Shown piece by piece: positions 17,356 through 25,172 of a stretch of DNA of 64,000 bases (position 1 is the first letter of the stretch; every line of letters starts with the position of its first letter). The translations under genes were made by a program, and so were the position numbers. The DNA lies in NCBI GenBank assembly GCA_028282725.1, contig JANQHF010000107.1:1-64000 (forward strand), read 5' to 3'. The notes beneath the pieces are model-generated. The model was not told the origin of the DNA. It saw nothing but the letters and a program-made list of their open reading frames with translations, and searched no databases. The stretch is from Saprospiraceae bacterium (lineage in GTDB: Bacteria > Bacteroidota > Bacteroidia > Chitinophagales > Saprospiraceae).

Positions 17356-18281
17356 TTATTGGAATTTACCCGGTTGGACTCTATCGATTGAAGGATCTCT
17401 TCATCGCTCTTGCCTAAGTTGTTCAGCAGGAATTGAGCACTTTCAGCCATTTCGTGTTCTGGAAACTTTATTAGAAACTCTGTATAAACTTCACGAGCTT
17501 CATCGATCAGATCGTAGTCCTGTTCTAAAATAAATCCCTTGATAAACATGGCCGTCGGTGTTTTTTCATGATCGGGGTAATCCTTGATTAACCAGTCGTA
17601 AAGGCTCATGGCCTTCGGAAAAGTGCGCATACTTCTCGCTACTTCTGCTGCCCTGTACAGGTGACCGGGAACATCAGATCTTTCCGGGGATACCAATGCC
17701 AACGCTTCCGTAGCATCGACATAGACTAGTGAAGCATTTCTGTTCACTCCATATTCATCGGGATCTATCAAGATCTGTTGAAACAAATATTCGACATAGT
17801 CTGTCTCCACCAGGGCCGCCGAATCAATTAAGATACTGCGATCAATGATTTTTTGATCATCAGGGTTCCTGGATACCAGCTCTTTGAAAATGACGCTGGA
17901 CGCATGCCTCTTTCGCAGGGTATGCATCACTTCGCCCAATGAGAGCAAATATCCGTTTCGATCTTCAAGGTCAGGATATAGCCTCAACAGAGGCAAGAGA
18001 TAATTGGAAGTCCTGGAAAGCTGTCCCTGGGCAATGGAAACCTGAACGCCCCTGACCAAGTGGGGTTTTATAAATTGTGTGTGTTCAATATTTGCTCTGA
18101 TAAATGAGCTCAAAGAATCGAGATATATCTCAGCCTTTTCCGTGGAAGGTTGCAATTCATACTCCTTATACAACAATTCAATTTCGGAAGAAGGACTTTC
18201 CCGGGTTTCCTGACATCCGAATAAAAAGAAAATCGAGCCAATCAAGAGCACAACTCCAAGGCCAGGATGCTTTGACATCAT
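17352..18281 (-). CDS. TPR-type lipoprotein
   Basis: This 309-residue protein has a leader ending LFGC (Cys23), so it is probably an outer-membrane or periplasmic lipoprotein. The remainder is helical, with tetratricopeptide-like pairs. The last third (FPKAMSLYDWLIKDYPDHEKTPTAMFIKGFIL, written in parts: FPKAMSLYDWL, IKDYPDHEKT, AMFIKGFILE) resembles BamD/YbgF-type repeats. It may act in envelope assembly or as a scaffold, but no specific partner is visible. It converges on the Spo0M-like gene and is divergent from the photolyase gene, with a 70-bp AT-rich gap. Confidence 0.7.
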   Translation of the reverse strand: MMSKHPGLGVVLLIGSIFFLFGCQETRESPSSEIELLYKEYELQPSTEKAEIYLDSLSSFIRANIEHTQFIKPHLVRGVQVSIAQGQLSRTSNYLLPLLRLYPDLEDRNGYLLSLGEVMHTLRKRHASSVIFKELVSRNPDDQKIIDRSILIDSAALVETDYVEYLFQQILIDPDEYGVNRNASLVYVDATEALALVSPERSDVPGHLYRAAEVARSMRTFPKAMSLYDWLIKDYPDHEKTPTAMFIKGFILEQDYDLIDEAREVYTEFLIKFPEHEMAESAQFLLNNLGKSDEEILQSIESNRVNSNN

Positions 18282-18351
18282 TCAAATTTTGAACAAATAT
18301 ATATCGTGTGAATTAGATAGTTAGCGAAGATTCTCATAATTAGCAAGATTT

Positions 18352-19674
18352 ATGGAAAAGACAATTTTCTGGTTTCGCCGGGACCTGAGGCTTGAAGACA
18401 ATCACGGTCTCTTTAATTCATTGACACAGTCCGGTAATGTCCTTCCTCTCTTCATCTTTGATTCCAATATTATTGATGAGCTACCTGAAGATGATGCCAG
18501 GGTGACATTTATTCATGATCAGTTGAAATTGATCAAGGATGAATTGAACGATGGCGGAAGTGACCTGATCGTTCGATACGGGGATCCCGAGGCCGTATGG
18601 AGTGACTTAATTGGTGAAATGAACATTCGGGCAGTATATACCAATCATGATTATGAACCCTACGCTATCAAGAGGGATGAAGCCGTTAAAGAACTTTTGC
18701 ATGCAAATGGCATTTCATTCAACACCTTTAAGGACCATGTGATCTTTGAAAAGAAAGAGATTTTATCCAAGACAGGTGGCGTTTATACCGTTTTTACTCC
18801 ATATAAAAGAAGATGGTTAGAGCAGTTCAATTCCGAATTTTTGGAGCAATACAATAGCAACCAGTCTATATTTTCATCAGAAAACTATTTGGACGGTTGT
18901 GCCAAGGTTGATGCAGAGAAAATGATCAGCTTGAAGGAATTAGGTTTTACCAGATCGAAGTTGAACATTCCTGATAAGGTAGTTGCCCGTGGAGTGGTAA
19001 AGAATTACGGCTCAACCCGTAATTTCCCGGGAAATGAGAATAGTACCACGAAATTGGGCATTCACTTCAGGTTTGGCACCATAAGTATCCGCAAGAAAGC
19101 AATGAAGGCGGCTGAATTGTCAGAGGTCTACCTAAGTGAATTGATCTGGCGAGACTTCTATGCTCAAATCCTCGCCAATTTTCCACACGTAGTGGAGGGG
19201 GCATTCAGATCACAATATGGCCGGGTCGCATGGCGGGATTCAAAGGAAGACTTTGAAAGATGGAAAACGGGTACAACCGGATATCCCATGGTGGATGCTG
19301 GAATGCGGGAGTTGAATGCGACGGGATACATGCACAACAGGGTGCGAATGGTGACGGCAAGTTTCCTGACCAAACATTTGCTCATTGACTGGAGAAAAGG
19401 GGAGGCGTATTTTGCATTGAAACTTCTGGATTTTGATCTGGCTTCGAATAATGGAGGATGGCAATGGGCCGCGGGTTCAGGAACTGATGCCGCCCCTTAT
19501 TTCAGAATTTTCAATCCTGCTTCTCAAATGGAGAAATTTGACAAAGATCGAATTTATATAAAGAAATGGGTTCCTGAATATGGGACGGATGCCTATCCTG
19601 ACCCTATGGTGGATCACAAGTTTGCCCGGGAAAGATGCCTTGCTGCCTATAAGTCTGCCCTGTATGAGGAGTAA
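18352..19674 (+). CDS. phrB: Deoxyribodipyrimidine photolyase
   Basis: This 440-residue enzyme of the cryptochrome/photolyase family is likely a light-driven repair enzyme for cyclobutane pyrimidine dimers. The antenna domain begins IFWFRRDLRLEDNHGLFNSL. The FAD domain shows SELIWRDFYAQIL, YPMVDAGMREL, TGYMHNRVRMVTASFL, and DFDLASNNGGWQWAAGSGTD followed by AAPYFRIFNP, all standard for class I enzymes. The Asn in SNNGGWQW is the residue that favours photolyase or CPD activity, but the assignment to CPD rather than another lesion is an inference. The next gene starts inside its last codons. Confidence 0.93.
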   Translation: MEKTIFWFRRDLRLEDNHGLFNSLTQSGNVLPLFIFDSNIIDELPEDDARVTFIHDQLKLIKDELNDGGSDLIVRYGDPEAVWSDLIGEMNIRAVYTNHDYEPYAIKRDEAVKELLHANGISFNTFKDHVIFEKKEILSKTGGVYTVFTPYKRRWLEQFNSEFLEQYNSNQSIFSSENYLDGCAKVDAEKMISLKELGFTRSKLNIPDKVVARGVVKNYGSTRNFPGNENSTTKLGIHFRFGTISIRKKAMKAAELSEVYLSELIWRDFYAQILANFPHVVEGAFRSQYGRVAWRDSKEDFERWKTGTTGYPMVDAGMRELNATGYMHNRVRMVTASFLTKHLLIDWRKGEAYFALKLLDFDLASNNGGWQWAAGSGTDAAPYFRIFNPASQMEKFDKDRIYIKKWVPEYGTDAYPDPMVDHKFARERCLAAYKSALYEE

Positions 19675-20725
19675 GACATCAAAGAACTGTATGATCATCG
19701 GGCAGGGTATCGGTGGAACGATGCTGGCCTGGCATGCTTTGCAGGGTGGATGGAGGATTGATGTCTACGACGAAGGAGCCTTGAAAAGCACGTCTCATCA
19801 TTCTTCCGCCATCATCAATCCGGTTACCGGTCCTAATTTTGTAAAATCGTGGAGGACCAGTGAGTTGGTGCCTTTTGCACGCAAATGTTATCAGGAAATC
19901 CAAACCAGACTTCAAGGGGATATACTGATAGAGATGCCCTTATGGAGGCATGTACATGACATCAGGGCCGAAAATCTGTGGCGAAGTAAAATGATGGATG
20001 CTGAGTATGAAGATCTTATTTCTATTCACGACAATGGCTTCCTGCTGGATCAATTTCGGAATGCCAATCTCTTTGGAAGGGTAGATGCTTCATTCCGGAT
20101 TAATGCCTCCGAATTGATCTCGTCATTCAGAACCTTGCTGAAGAATGAAGAAAGTCTGAAGGAAGAAACCGTTCGGCTCGAAAATCTTGAGTTAGGAAAT
20201 GGCTTTGTTCATTATCAAGGGAGAAAATATGATCATTGCATTGTTGCAACAGGCTATCACGGCGTTGTAGATCCATGGTTTGTCACAGATGCCTATCGCC
20301 CTGCCAAAGGTGAAATTCTCTTGTGCAGGTTGAATTCGTTTCCAAGGGAATTGATGGTAAAATTTGGAAAATTTATCGTTCACCTTGAAGATGACCTATT
20401 CTGGGTCGGCAGCAACTTTCAGTACGATTTTAACAATGAATACCCTGACAAGGATCAACTTTCAGAACTCAATGAGTTTTTAGAACATTCCGTCGTCTCC
20501 CCGTATGAGGTTGAGGGGCATTTTTCGGGGATCAGACCGGCGACGAAATATAGACGTCCCTTGATAGGAACACATCCCGGCTACGGGAATTTGCACTTGT
20601 TTAATGGTTTGGGCACCAAAGGATTTTCCCTGGCTCCCTTCTTTAGTGCTCGTCTCATCGATTCCATAAAAAGGGGTCAGGTATTTGAAACTGAAGCCTT
20701 CAGGAAGGCTTTTCAGATCCTTTAA
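19664..20725 (+). CDS. FAD-dependent oxidoreductase (DAO/glycine oxidase-like)
   Basis: This flavoprotein of about 353 residues begins CMIIGQGIGGTMLAWHALQ, a Rossmann FAD-binding loop. Later segments include SSAIINPVTGPNFV, YDHCIVATGYHGV, PAKGEILLCRL and HLFNGLGTKGFSLAPFF, which fit the D-amino-acid/glycine oxidase superfamily. The substrate is unknown. I chose ATG at 19664, which overlaps the photolyase stop by 11 bases. A longer frame from 19580 would lie over photolyase coding sequence. The overlap implies translational coupling and joint expression with the photolyase. Confidence 0.8.
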   Translation: MRSKTSKNCMIIGQGIGGTMLAWHALQGGWRIDVYDEGALKSTSHHSSAIINPVTGPNFVKSWRTSELVPFARKCYQEIQTRLQGDILIEMPLWRHVHDIRAENLWRSKMMDAEYEDLISIHDNGFLLDQFRNANLFGRVDASFRINASELISSFRTLLKNEESLKEETVRLENLELGNGFVHYQGRKYDHCIVATGYHGVVDPWFVTDAYRPAKGEILLCRLNSFPRELMVKFGKFIVHLEDDLFWVGSNFQYDFNNEYPDKDQLSELNEFLEHSVVSPYEVEGHFSGIRPATKYRRPLIGTHPGYGNLHLFNGLGTKGFSLAPFFSARLIDSIKRGQVFETEAFRKAFQIL

Positions 20726-20806
20726 TGTCGAGGAAGAAAGCCGATTAATCGATACTTCCGTGAAAAACGAATGAATCGGCGTAAATTTCGGGTCTAACGG
20801 ATAAAT

Positions 20807-21400
20807 ATGGAAAATAAGGTAAGTCACGCCAATACGATCATCAAGAATCACATTATCTGGTCAATGGGAGCGGGTTTTATACCGGTACCTATAGCAGACT
20901 TTTTTGCGGTTACCGCTATTCAATTGGACATGATCCGTCAATTGAGCAGGTTATACGATGTCGATTTTAAAGAGACCCAGGGCAAGGCTATCATTACATC
21001 GCTCACCGGAGCGTCCGTTGCGAGAATGGGTGCAGGTATATTTAAGTTTATCCCTGGTGTTGGCTCTGTAATGGGAGGAGTGGCTTTGGCCGTCTTATCC
21101 GGTGCTTCGACCTATGCCCTGGGTGAAGTTTTTAAAGTGCACTTCGATAAAGGAGGCACCTTTCTTGACTTTGATGTCTCACGCATCAAGAGGATGTATG
21201 ACGAGCAATTTGAAAAGGGAAAGGAAGTTGCAAAAGATCTGCAGAAACAGCAGGAGAAGCAACAGAAAAAAGCTGAAGAGGCAGAAAAAGATCCATTGTC
21301 TCGTCTTAAGGAGTTGGCAGATATGAAGGAGAAAGGCCTGATTGACGATGAGGAGTTCATTTTGCTCAAGAAAAAGATCATCGCCGACAATAAGGGCTAA
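20807..21400 (+). CDS. DUF697-like membrane protein with C-terminal SHOCT domain
   Basis: This 197-residue protein has an N-terminal domain with two glycine-rich hydrophobic segments: GAGFIPVPIADFFAVTAIQ, and the later FIPGVGSVMGGVALAVLSGA. These match the DUF697/YcjF-like family often tied to GTPases or stress. After a charged coiled-coil linker rich in Lys, Glu and Gln (about 140-162), the C-terminus is a SHOCT motif: DPLSRLKELADMKEKGLI, then DDEEFILLKKKII. SHOCT domains are oligomerisation modules. The protein probably sits at the inner face of the membrane. The function is unknown. Confidence 0.75.
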   Translation: MENKVSHANTIIKNHIIWSMGAGFIPVPIADFFAVTAIQLDMIRQLSRLYDVDFKETQGKAIITSLTGASVARMGAGIFKFIPGVGSVMGGVALAVLSGASTYALGEVFKVHFDKGGTFLDFDVSRIKRMYDEQFEKGKEVAKDLQKQQEKQQKKAEEAEKDPLSRLKELADMKEKGLIDDEEFILLKKKIIADNKG

Positions 21401-21437
21401 TACTTGATTCCCCTATTTTTTCTTATTGTACAATGGT

Positions 21438-21449
21438 TATCTTTGTGCC
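21438..21449 (+). promoter_or_regulatory. -7 promoter element of the DUF2911 gene
   Basis: TATCTTTGTGCC is an exact TAnnTTTG match carrying the same TGCC tail as the dusB element. It lies about 28 bases upstream of the DUF2911 ATG. No -33 TTTG is seen at ordinary spacing. Confidence 0.5.
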
Positions 21450-21476
21450 TCCTTATTACTAACTAAAAAAAGAAAA

Positions 21477-22316
21477 ATGCTCAAAAAATTATCTTTTGCA
21501 CTCCTATTTATCGCTGCTGCAGCGACGATGGCTCTTGGACAAATACGTACGCCTGCTGCCTCTCCGGCTGCATCATTCTCTCAGACTGTCGGTTTGACTG
21601 AGATTAAGGGTGAATACTCCAGACCCGGAGTAAAGGGAAGAGTGATTTTTGGTGACCTGGTACCATATGACAAAGTATGGAGAACAGGTGCTAATGCTGC
21701 GACGAAGATCAGTTTCAGCGATGATGTTACCGTTGAAGGCAATGATTTGAAAGCTGGTGCTTATGCTATTTTGACCAAGCCGGGAATGTCAAGCTGGGAT
21801 GTTCACTTTTACAAGTATGAGTCAGGCAATTTCGGATCATATCTTGATAAGGAACCTGATCTGGTAGTGACCGTGACTCCACAGGAACTTCCGTTTTCTG
21901 TGCACAATTTCTTCATCACCGTTGCCAACCTGGAAAATGATGGTGGTGTGTTAGAATTTATCTGGGACAAGACCATTGTACCGGTGCAAATCGGTGTTCA
22001 TACTCATAAGGCAGTAATGGCCAATATCGACAGGGTATTGGGAGGACCATCTAATGGTGATTACTACGCCGCAGGACAGTATATTGCCAGTACAGGAGAG
22101 AATTTGGAAAAGGCATTGAAGTATGTTCAAAAAGCAACTCATGGTGACAGTCCAAGATTCTGGCAAGTAAGACAGGAGTCTTTAATCCTTGCCCAATTGG
22201 GAAGAAAGGCAGAAGCTATTGAAGCTGCCAAGAAATCATTAATGCTTGCAAAAGAAGCTGGCAATGACGATTACATCCGAATGAATGAAAAGTCCATCAA
22301 AGAATGGTCTATGTAA
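21477..22316 (+). CDS. Secreted DUF2911 protein
   Basis: This 279-residue protein has a Sec signal peptide (MLKKLSFALLFIAAAATMALGQ). The DUF2911 domain contains IKGEYSRPGVKGRVIFGDLV, then VWRTGANAATKISF and AGAYAILTKPG. The C-terminal quarter is helical and TPR-like (LEKALKYVQKATHGDSPRFW). DUF2911 proteins are common exported proteins of Bacteroidota with unknown function. The correct start is ATG at 21477. The longer TTG frame from 21426 would cross the promoter element. It is closed by a strong terminator. Confidence 0.9.
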   Translation: MLKKLSFALLFIAAAATMALGQIRTPAASPAASFSQTVGLTEIKGEYSRPGVKGRVIFGDLVPYDKVWRTGANAATKISFSDDVTVEGNDLKAGAYAILTKPGMSSWDVHFYKYESGNFGSYLDKEPDLVVTVTPQELPFSVHNFFITVANLENDGGVLEFIWDKTIVPVQIGVHTHKAVMANIDRVLGGPSNGDYYAAGQYIASTGENLEKALKYVQKATHGDSPRFWQVRQESLILAQLGRKAEAIEAAKKSLMLAKEAGNDDYIRMNEKSIKEWSM

Positions 22317-22343
22317 TCTGACTGAACGCTTATGTAAAGACAT

Positions 22344-22375
22344 AAGGGTATGACTTCCGGTCATACCCTTTTTTT
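22344..22375 (+). terminator. Rho-independent terminator
   Basis: AAGGGTATGAC pairs perfectly with GTCATACCCTT around a five-base loop and runs into seven T residues, 27 bases after the DUF2911 stop. This is the clearest intrinsic terminator in the window. Confidence 0.9.
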
Positions 22376-22380
22376 GTCTT

Positions 22381-22407
22381 CATCACCCAACTTTCGGTTG
22401 GGTGATG
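22381..22407. repeat. Inverted repeat CATCACCCAAC / GTTGGGTGATG
   Basis: Eleven bases pair perfectly around a five-base loop just after the DUF2911 terminator. Its right arm is part of the adjacent 28-bp direct repeat, so the structure may be a small mobile-palindrome remnant or a second terminator facing the minus-strand cassette. Confidence 0.6.
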
Positions 22408-22468
22408 AGTTTCTGCGGGTGGCATATTAACCCGAAGTCCGGTTGGGTGATGAGTTTCTGCGGGTGGC
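22396..22468. repeat. 28-bp direct repeat, two perfect copies
   Basis: The 28 bases at 22396-22423 recur without mismatch at 22441-22468, separated by 17 bases. The unit begins GGTTGGGTGATGAG and ends GCGGGTGGC. It sits between the DUF2911 terminator and the 3' end of the Hint lipoprotein gene. Only two copies exist here, so it is not an array. Confidence 0.85.
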
Positions 22469-22553
22469 GTGGAAGTGGTAGCTTCTTGATGGACTCACCT
22501 AAATCATCCTGTCCATGGCTCTGATTTTAGTAAGTCTGCAGTCTCTTTTTATA

Positions 22554-24245
22554 CTAATTGTTCTTTTTCAAATAGTTTTTATAATCTAGGTGCCATTCTT
22601 CAGGCAGTTTTTGCAAAATGGTCCCTGGTTTGAATCTGTACTGCTGTGAAAAGTGAGTCTGCATCCTGCTGTCACCAACCAGTATCCGATTGGCAAAAAA
22701 TGTACTGGTACCTTCTTTGATATCGTAGGACTCGTTCACGGCCCCAACTGCCAGATTCCATACATTTTTGTCATAATACTCACGACTGATGTCTACGATT
22801 TTTGAGTCACCGTCCAATGTTAACAATATATCTCCCACCTGTAATTCCTCCACTACTCTTACGCCTCTGTTCTGGGTGGGTACGGCATGGAAAGCGGTAA
22901 TCTTCAACTTGTGACCTAGATCATCTGTTATCACAAATATTGGAATGGTCTCGATACCAATAGTGGTGTATTCAATAGTCAGTGTTTTTCCATCTTTATC
23001 TGCCAGAACTTTTTCAAACACCGGAACTTTATCGATACGTATAGAAGAGCCATTGGCCATAGTGATTAAAGTTTCGGCTGCAAGGCAACCCGATACCACC
23101 TTCATATCCGGAATACATTTTACGGCCTTATCATCGCAAATGGCTTGAGGTGCATTCGTAATCGTAGCACCAACGAATCTGTTGTCAACAAGTACTCCAA
23201 TAAATTGATTGAAGGTAACGTCGGTATAATATAAATGACCCAAACAGACGTTATTGAAATCCGCTGCCTGAATGTTCCAGTTGAGTGTTTTGCCGCCATT
23301 ACTTATGCTGGTAAAGTCAAAAAAATTGGAAGGTGAATTTAACTCGACATAGCATCCTCCATTTCTGGCCAGCGAAATCTGTGCTACACCCGATATAGGC
23401 TTTCCTCCTGAAGAATTAATTTGTCCTGAATATGTAATGTTTCCCGTGAGTGGAAACATTACATTTCCTTGGGGAAAGCCTATGGTATCATAATCACAGT
23501 CATTATGTGCTCTATCCATACAGACAACGATCTCAGGCCCACCTTTCTTATTAACGGGATTTGATACGTTAATGCTCTCAGGTGTGTCAGTAGTATATGC
23601 ACGCTTGACAAACGGACCATGTGGGGTATTGGTTGTATCTATATAGTAATAGCTGTAAATAGAGTGTACCGCACTTGAATTTTGTAATTCACCATAAGCA
23701 TTAATGGTTAAGTATTCTCCATTAGAAAATTCCTGTGTCACTTGTACCAGGGTATCCAGTGGATTATTAAGGCTGTCATAAAGTCGCATGGTCAAAAGAC
23801 TGTAATGTGTTCCACCTGGAGCAGATGAAAAGCCAGAACTCATGTAATTATTTCCGACGGGCGCATTGGGATCAGCTCCTAAGCCAGAGAATGCGTGAAT
23901 TGCATATACAGGATCATTATCTCCCTGTTCCTCCGTACCCATTTCTTCATGTTTCTGACGAGTCTCCTCAAGAGTTTTGAAAAGTTGTGGCTGGTCATTT
24001 TTGTCAATTCCACCTAATTCCAACTGCCTCATATAAAATCTGTGATGTGTCTCGTCCGAGAGATCCAGCGGAACAGATTCCTGCACCGGAGTTTGGGCAA
24101 TAAGATAAGCCACATCTTTACGATCCTGCTCAAGTACCGGGTCGTTAGTGCTGCCACAAGATTGTATAAGTGTCCAGATTATCAGTACAAAGCCAATCTT
24201 AGTCAGCAAGTATTTTGAGCTTTTCCATTTTTTAGTTGCGTCCAT
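22554..24245 (-). CDS. Lipoprotein with C-terminal Hint (Hedgehog/intein-type) domain
   Basis: This 563-residue protein has a leader ending IQSC (Cys30). The middle region (about 60-380) is beta-rich, holds many aromatic and glycine residues, and resembles no family I can name. A Hint module starts at Cys387 (SGCLAAETLITMANGSSIRI), has the block-B TAFH motif with His453, a turn VGDILLTLDG, and ends NESYDIKEGTSTFFANRILV. Hint domains cut the peptide bond before their first Cys. The usual terminal HN before the splice point is replaced by GDS, so cleavage without splicing is expected. It is the last gene of the Rhs cassette, and its start overlaps the 101-residue gene by 43 bases. Confidence 0.75.
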   Translation of the reverse strand: MDATKKWKSSKYLLTKIGFVLIIWTLIQSCGSTNDPVLEQDRKDVAYLIAQTPVQESVPLDLSDETHHRFYMRQLELGGIDKNDQPQLFKTLEETRQKHEEMGTEEQGDNDPVYAIHAFSGLGADPNAPVGNNYMSSGFSSAPGGTHYSLLTMRLYDSLNNPLDTLVQVTQEFSNGEYLTINAYGELQNSSAVHSIYSYYYIDTTNTPHGPFVKRAYTTDTPESINVSNPVNKKGGPEIVVCMDRAHNDCDYDTIGFPQGNVMFPLTGNITYSGQINSSGGKPISGVAQISLARNGGCYVELNSPSNFFDFTSISNGGKTLNWNIQAADFNNVCLGHLYYTDVTFNQFIGVLVDNRFVGATITNAPQAICDDKAVKCIPDMKVVSGCLAAETLITMANGSSIRIDKVPVFEKVLADKDGKTLTIEYTTIGIETIPIFVITDDLGHKLKITAFHAVPTQNRGVRVVEELQVGDILLTLDGDSKIVDISREYYDKNVWNLAVGAVNESYDIKEGTSTFFANRILVGDSRMQTHFSQQYRFKPGTILQKLPEEWHLDYKNYLKKNN

Positions 24246-24508
24246 GCGTGATAAAGGTTTTTTAAGTAAATGAGAATGTCATCGTTAGAATGAGGTAGAT
24301 TGGGCAGAAGTAAGTTGAACTCAGAATCCGGATTATCGATTCCGTGTTTCATTGCCTTTAATATCATCGTGAAGTTCTTTTCACCTTGTTCCCGTTCTAA
24401 TTTTACGAGACAGTTAGGATCTGCAAATGTCTTCGCAGTTATATCTTTTTCAAATATCGTCCTGTAGAGAATGTATCTCAGATATGTTAATGTTTTGTTC
24501 TTCTCCAT
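24203..24508 (-). CDS. Unrecognised 101-residue protein between Rhs and Hint genes
   Basis: This is a small, mostly helical, soluble-looking protein with no signal peptide and no membrane segment (MEKNKTLTYLRYILYRTIF at the N-terminus, then a charged stretch and LLPNLPHSNDDILIYLKNL). It starts 17 bases after the Rhs stop, and its tail overlaps the Hint lipoprotein start. I recognise no family. By position it is the best candidate for an immunity protein or chaperone of the Rhs C-terminal domain. This is inference from gene order only; it lacks the acidity often seen in nuclease immunity proteins. Confidence 0.65.
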   Translation of the reverse strand: MEKNKTLTYLRYILYRTIFEKDITAKTFADPNCLVKLEREQGEKNFTMILKAMKHGIDNPDSEFNLLLPNLPHSNDDILIYLKNLYHAWTQLKNGKAQNTC

Positions 24509-24525
24509 AAAATTTATTCTTGGAC

Positions 24526-25172
24526 CTAAATGATATCCAATGTTATTTTATTTGTACTAGGGATTCCCCGCGTCTTTAGTTCCTTCAAAAATTGATCTAT
24601 ATACATCTTTGAGGGCTTGTAATGACCGCTTTTATTGGATATAAGTTTGATTTCACCATTATCAACCTTGATTTCCCCTGCTGCACCAACGGGTTGTCCG
24701 GCAAGGAAGCTGGAATGATGAAACTTTCCAACTGAATGACTTTTATTAGCAAATATTCTTCCTGTTTTTCCCATTACAAATATTGCTCTGCCACCTGAAA
24801 ATGCTGAACTTGCAGACTTGGTATCGTAAAGGTTGCCATTTTTATCTACCAATTTACCAGCTTGCACAAATAGTTCATATTGAGCTCTTTCTGCGGAATT
24901 CAGATACTTGACCTGACTACCTGGCCATATTGAATTTCCAGGCTTTTCTTCCCCTCTGTAGTGTTTGTCCATGGTCTTTGTAATATAGGTATTACCTGAA
25001 GCACCAATTAAACCAGGTGTTGAAGTGGATATGCTTGAGTGTGCACCTGCTATCGTAGAAGCTCCAGCTATGAAAAGGCCTCCGATGACGAATTCAGGCT
25101 GAAATGTCACTGCCCCGGCTACTACCAGGGCACTTCCTCCTATCACTCCCAGGATACTTTTCCAACCCCATG
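24526..25172 (-). other. Rhs C-terminal variable domain
   Basis: This stretch follows the DPSG end of the Rhs core. It begins with a glycine/alanine-rich hydrophobic segment (GVIGGSALVVAGAVTFQPEF, then GGLFIAGASTIAG) that could cross or insert in a membrane. A globular domain follows with AIFVMGKTGRIFANK, FHHSSFLAGQPVGAAGE (first His at about residue 2202 counted from 31323) and NKSGHYKPS. The His-His-Ser-Ser and Ser-Gly-His-Tyr motifs look like conserved active or binding sites. They recall the C-terminal domain of plant IQM proteins. The biochemical activity is unknown to me. Confidence 0.6.

Noticed and set aside
22396..22468. Two 28-bp repeats as a minimal CRISPR array
   Set aside because: There is only one 17-bp spacer, no cas gene and no further copies.
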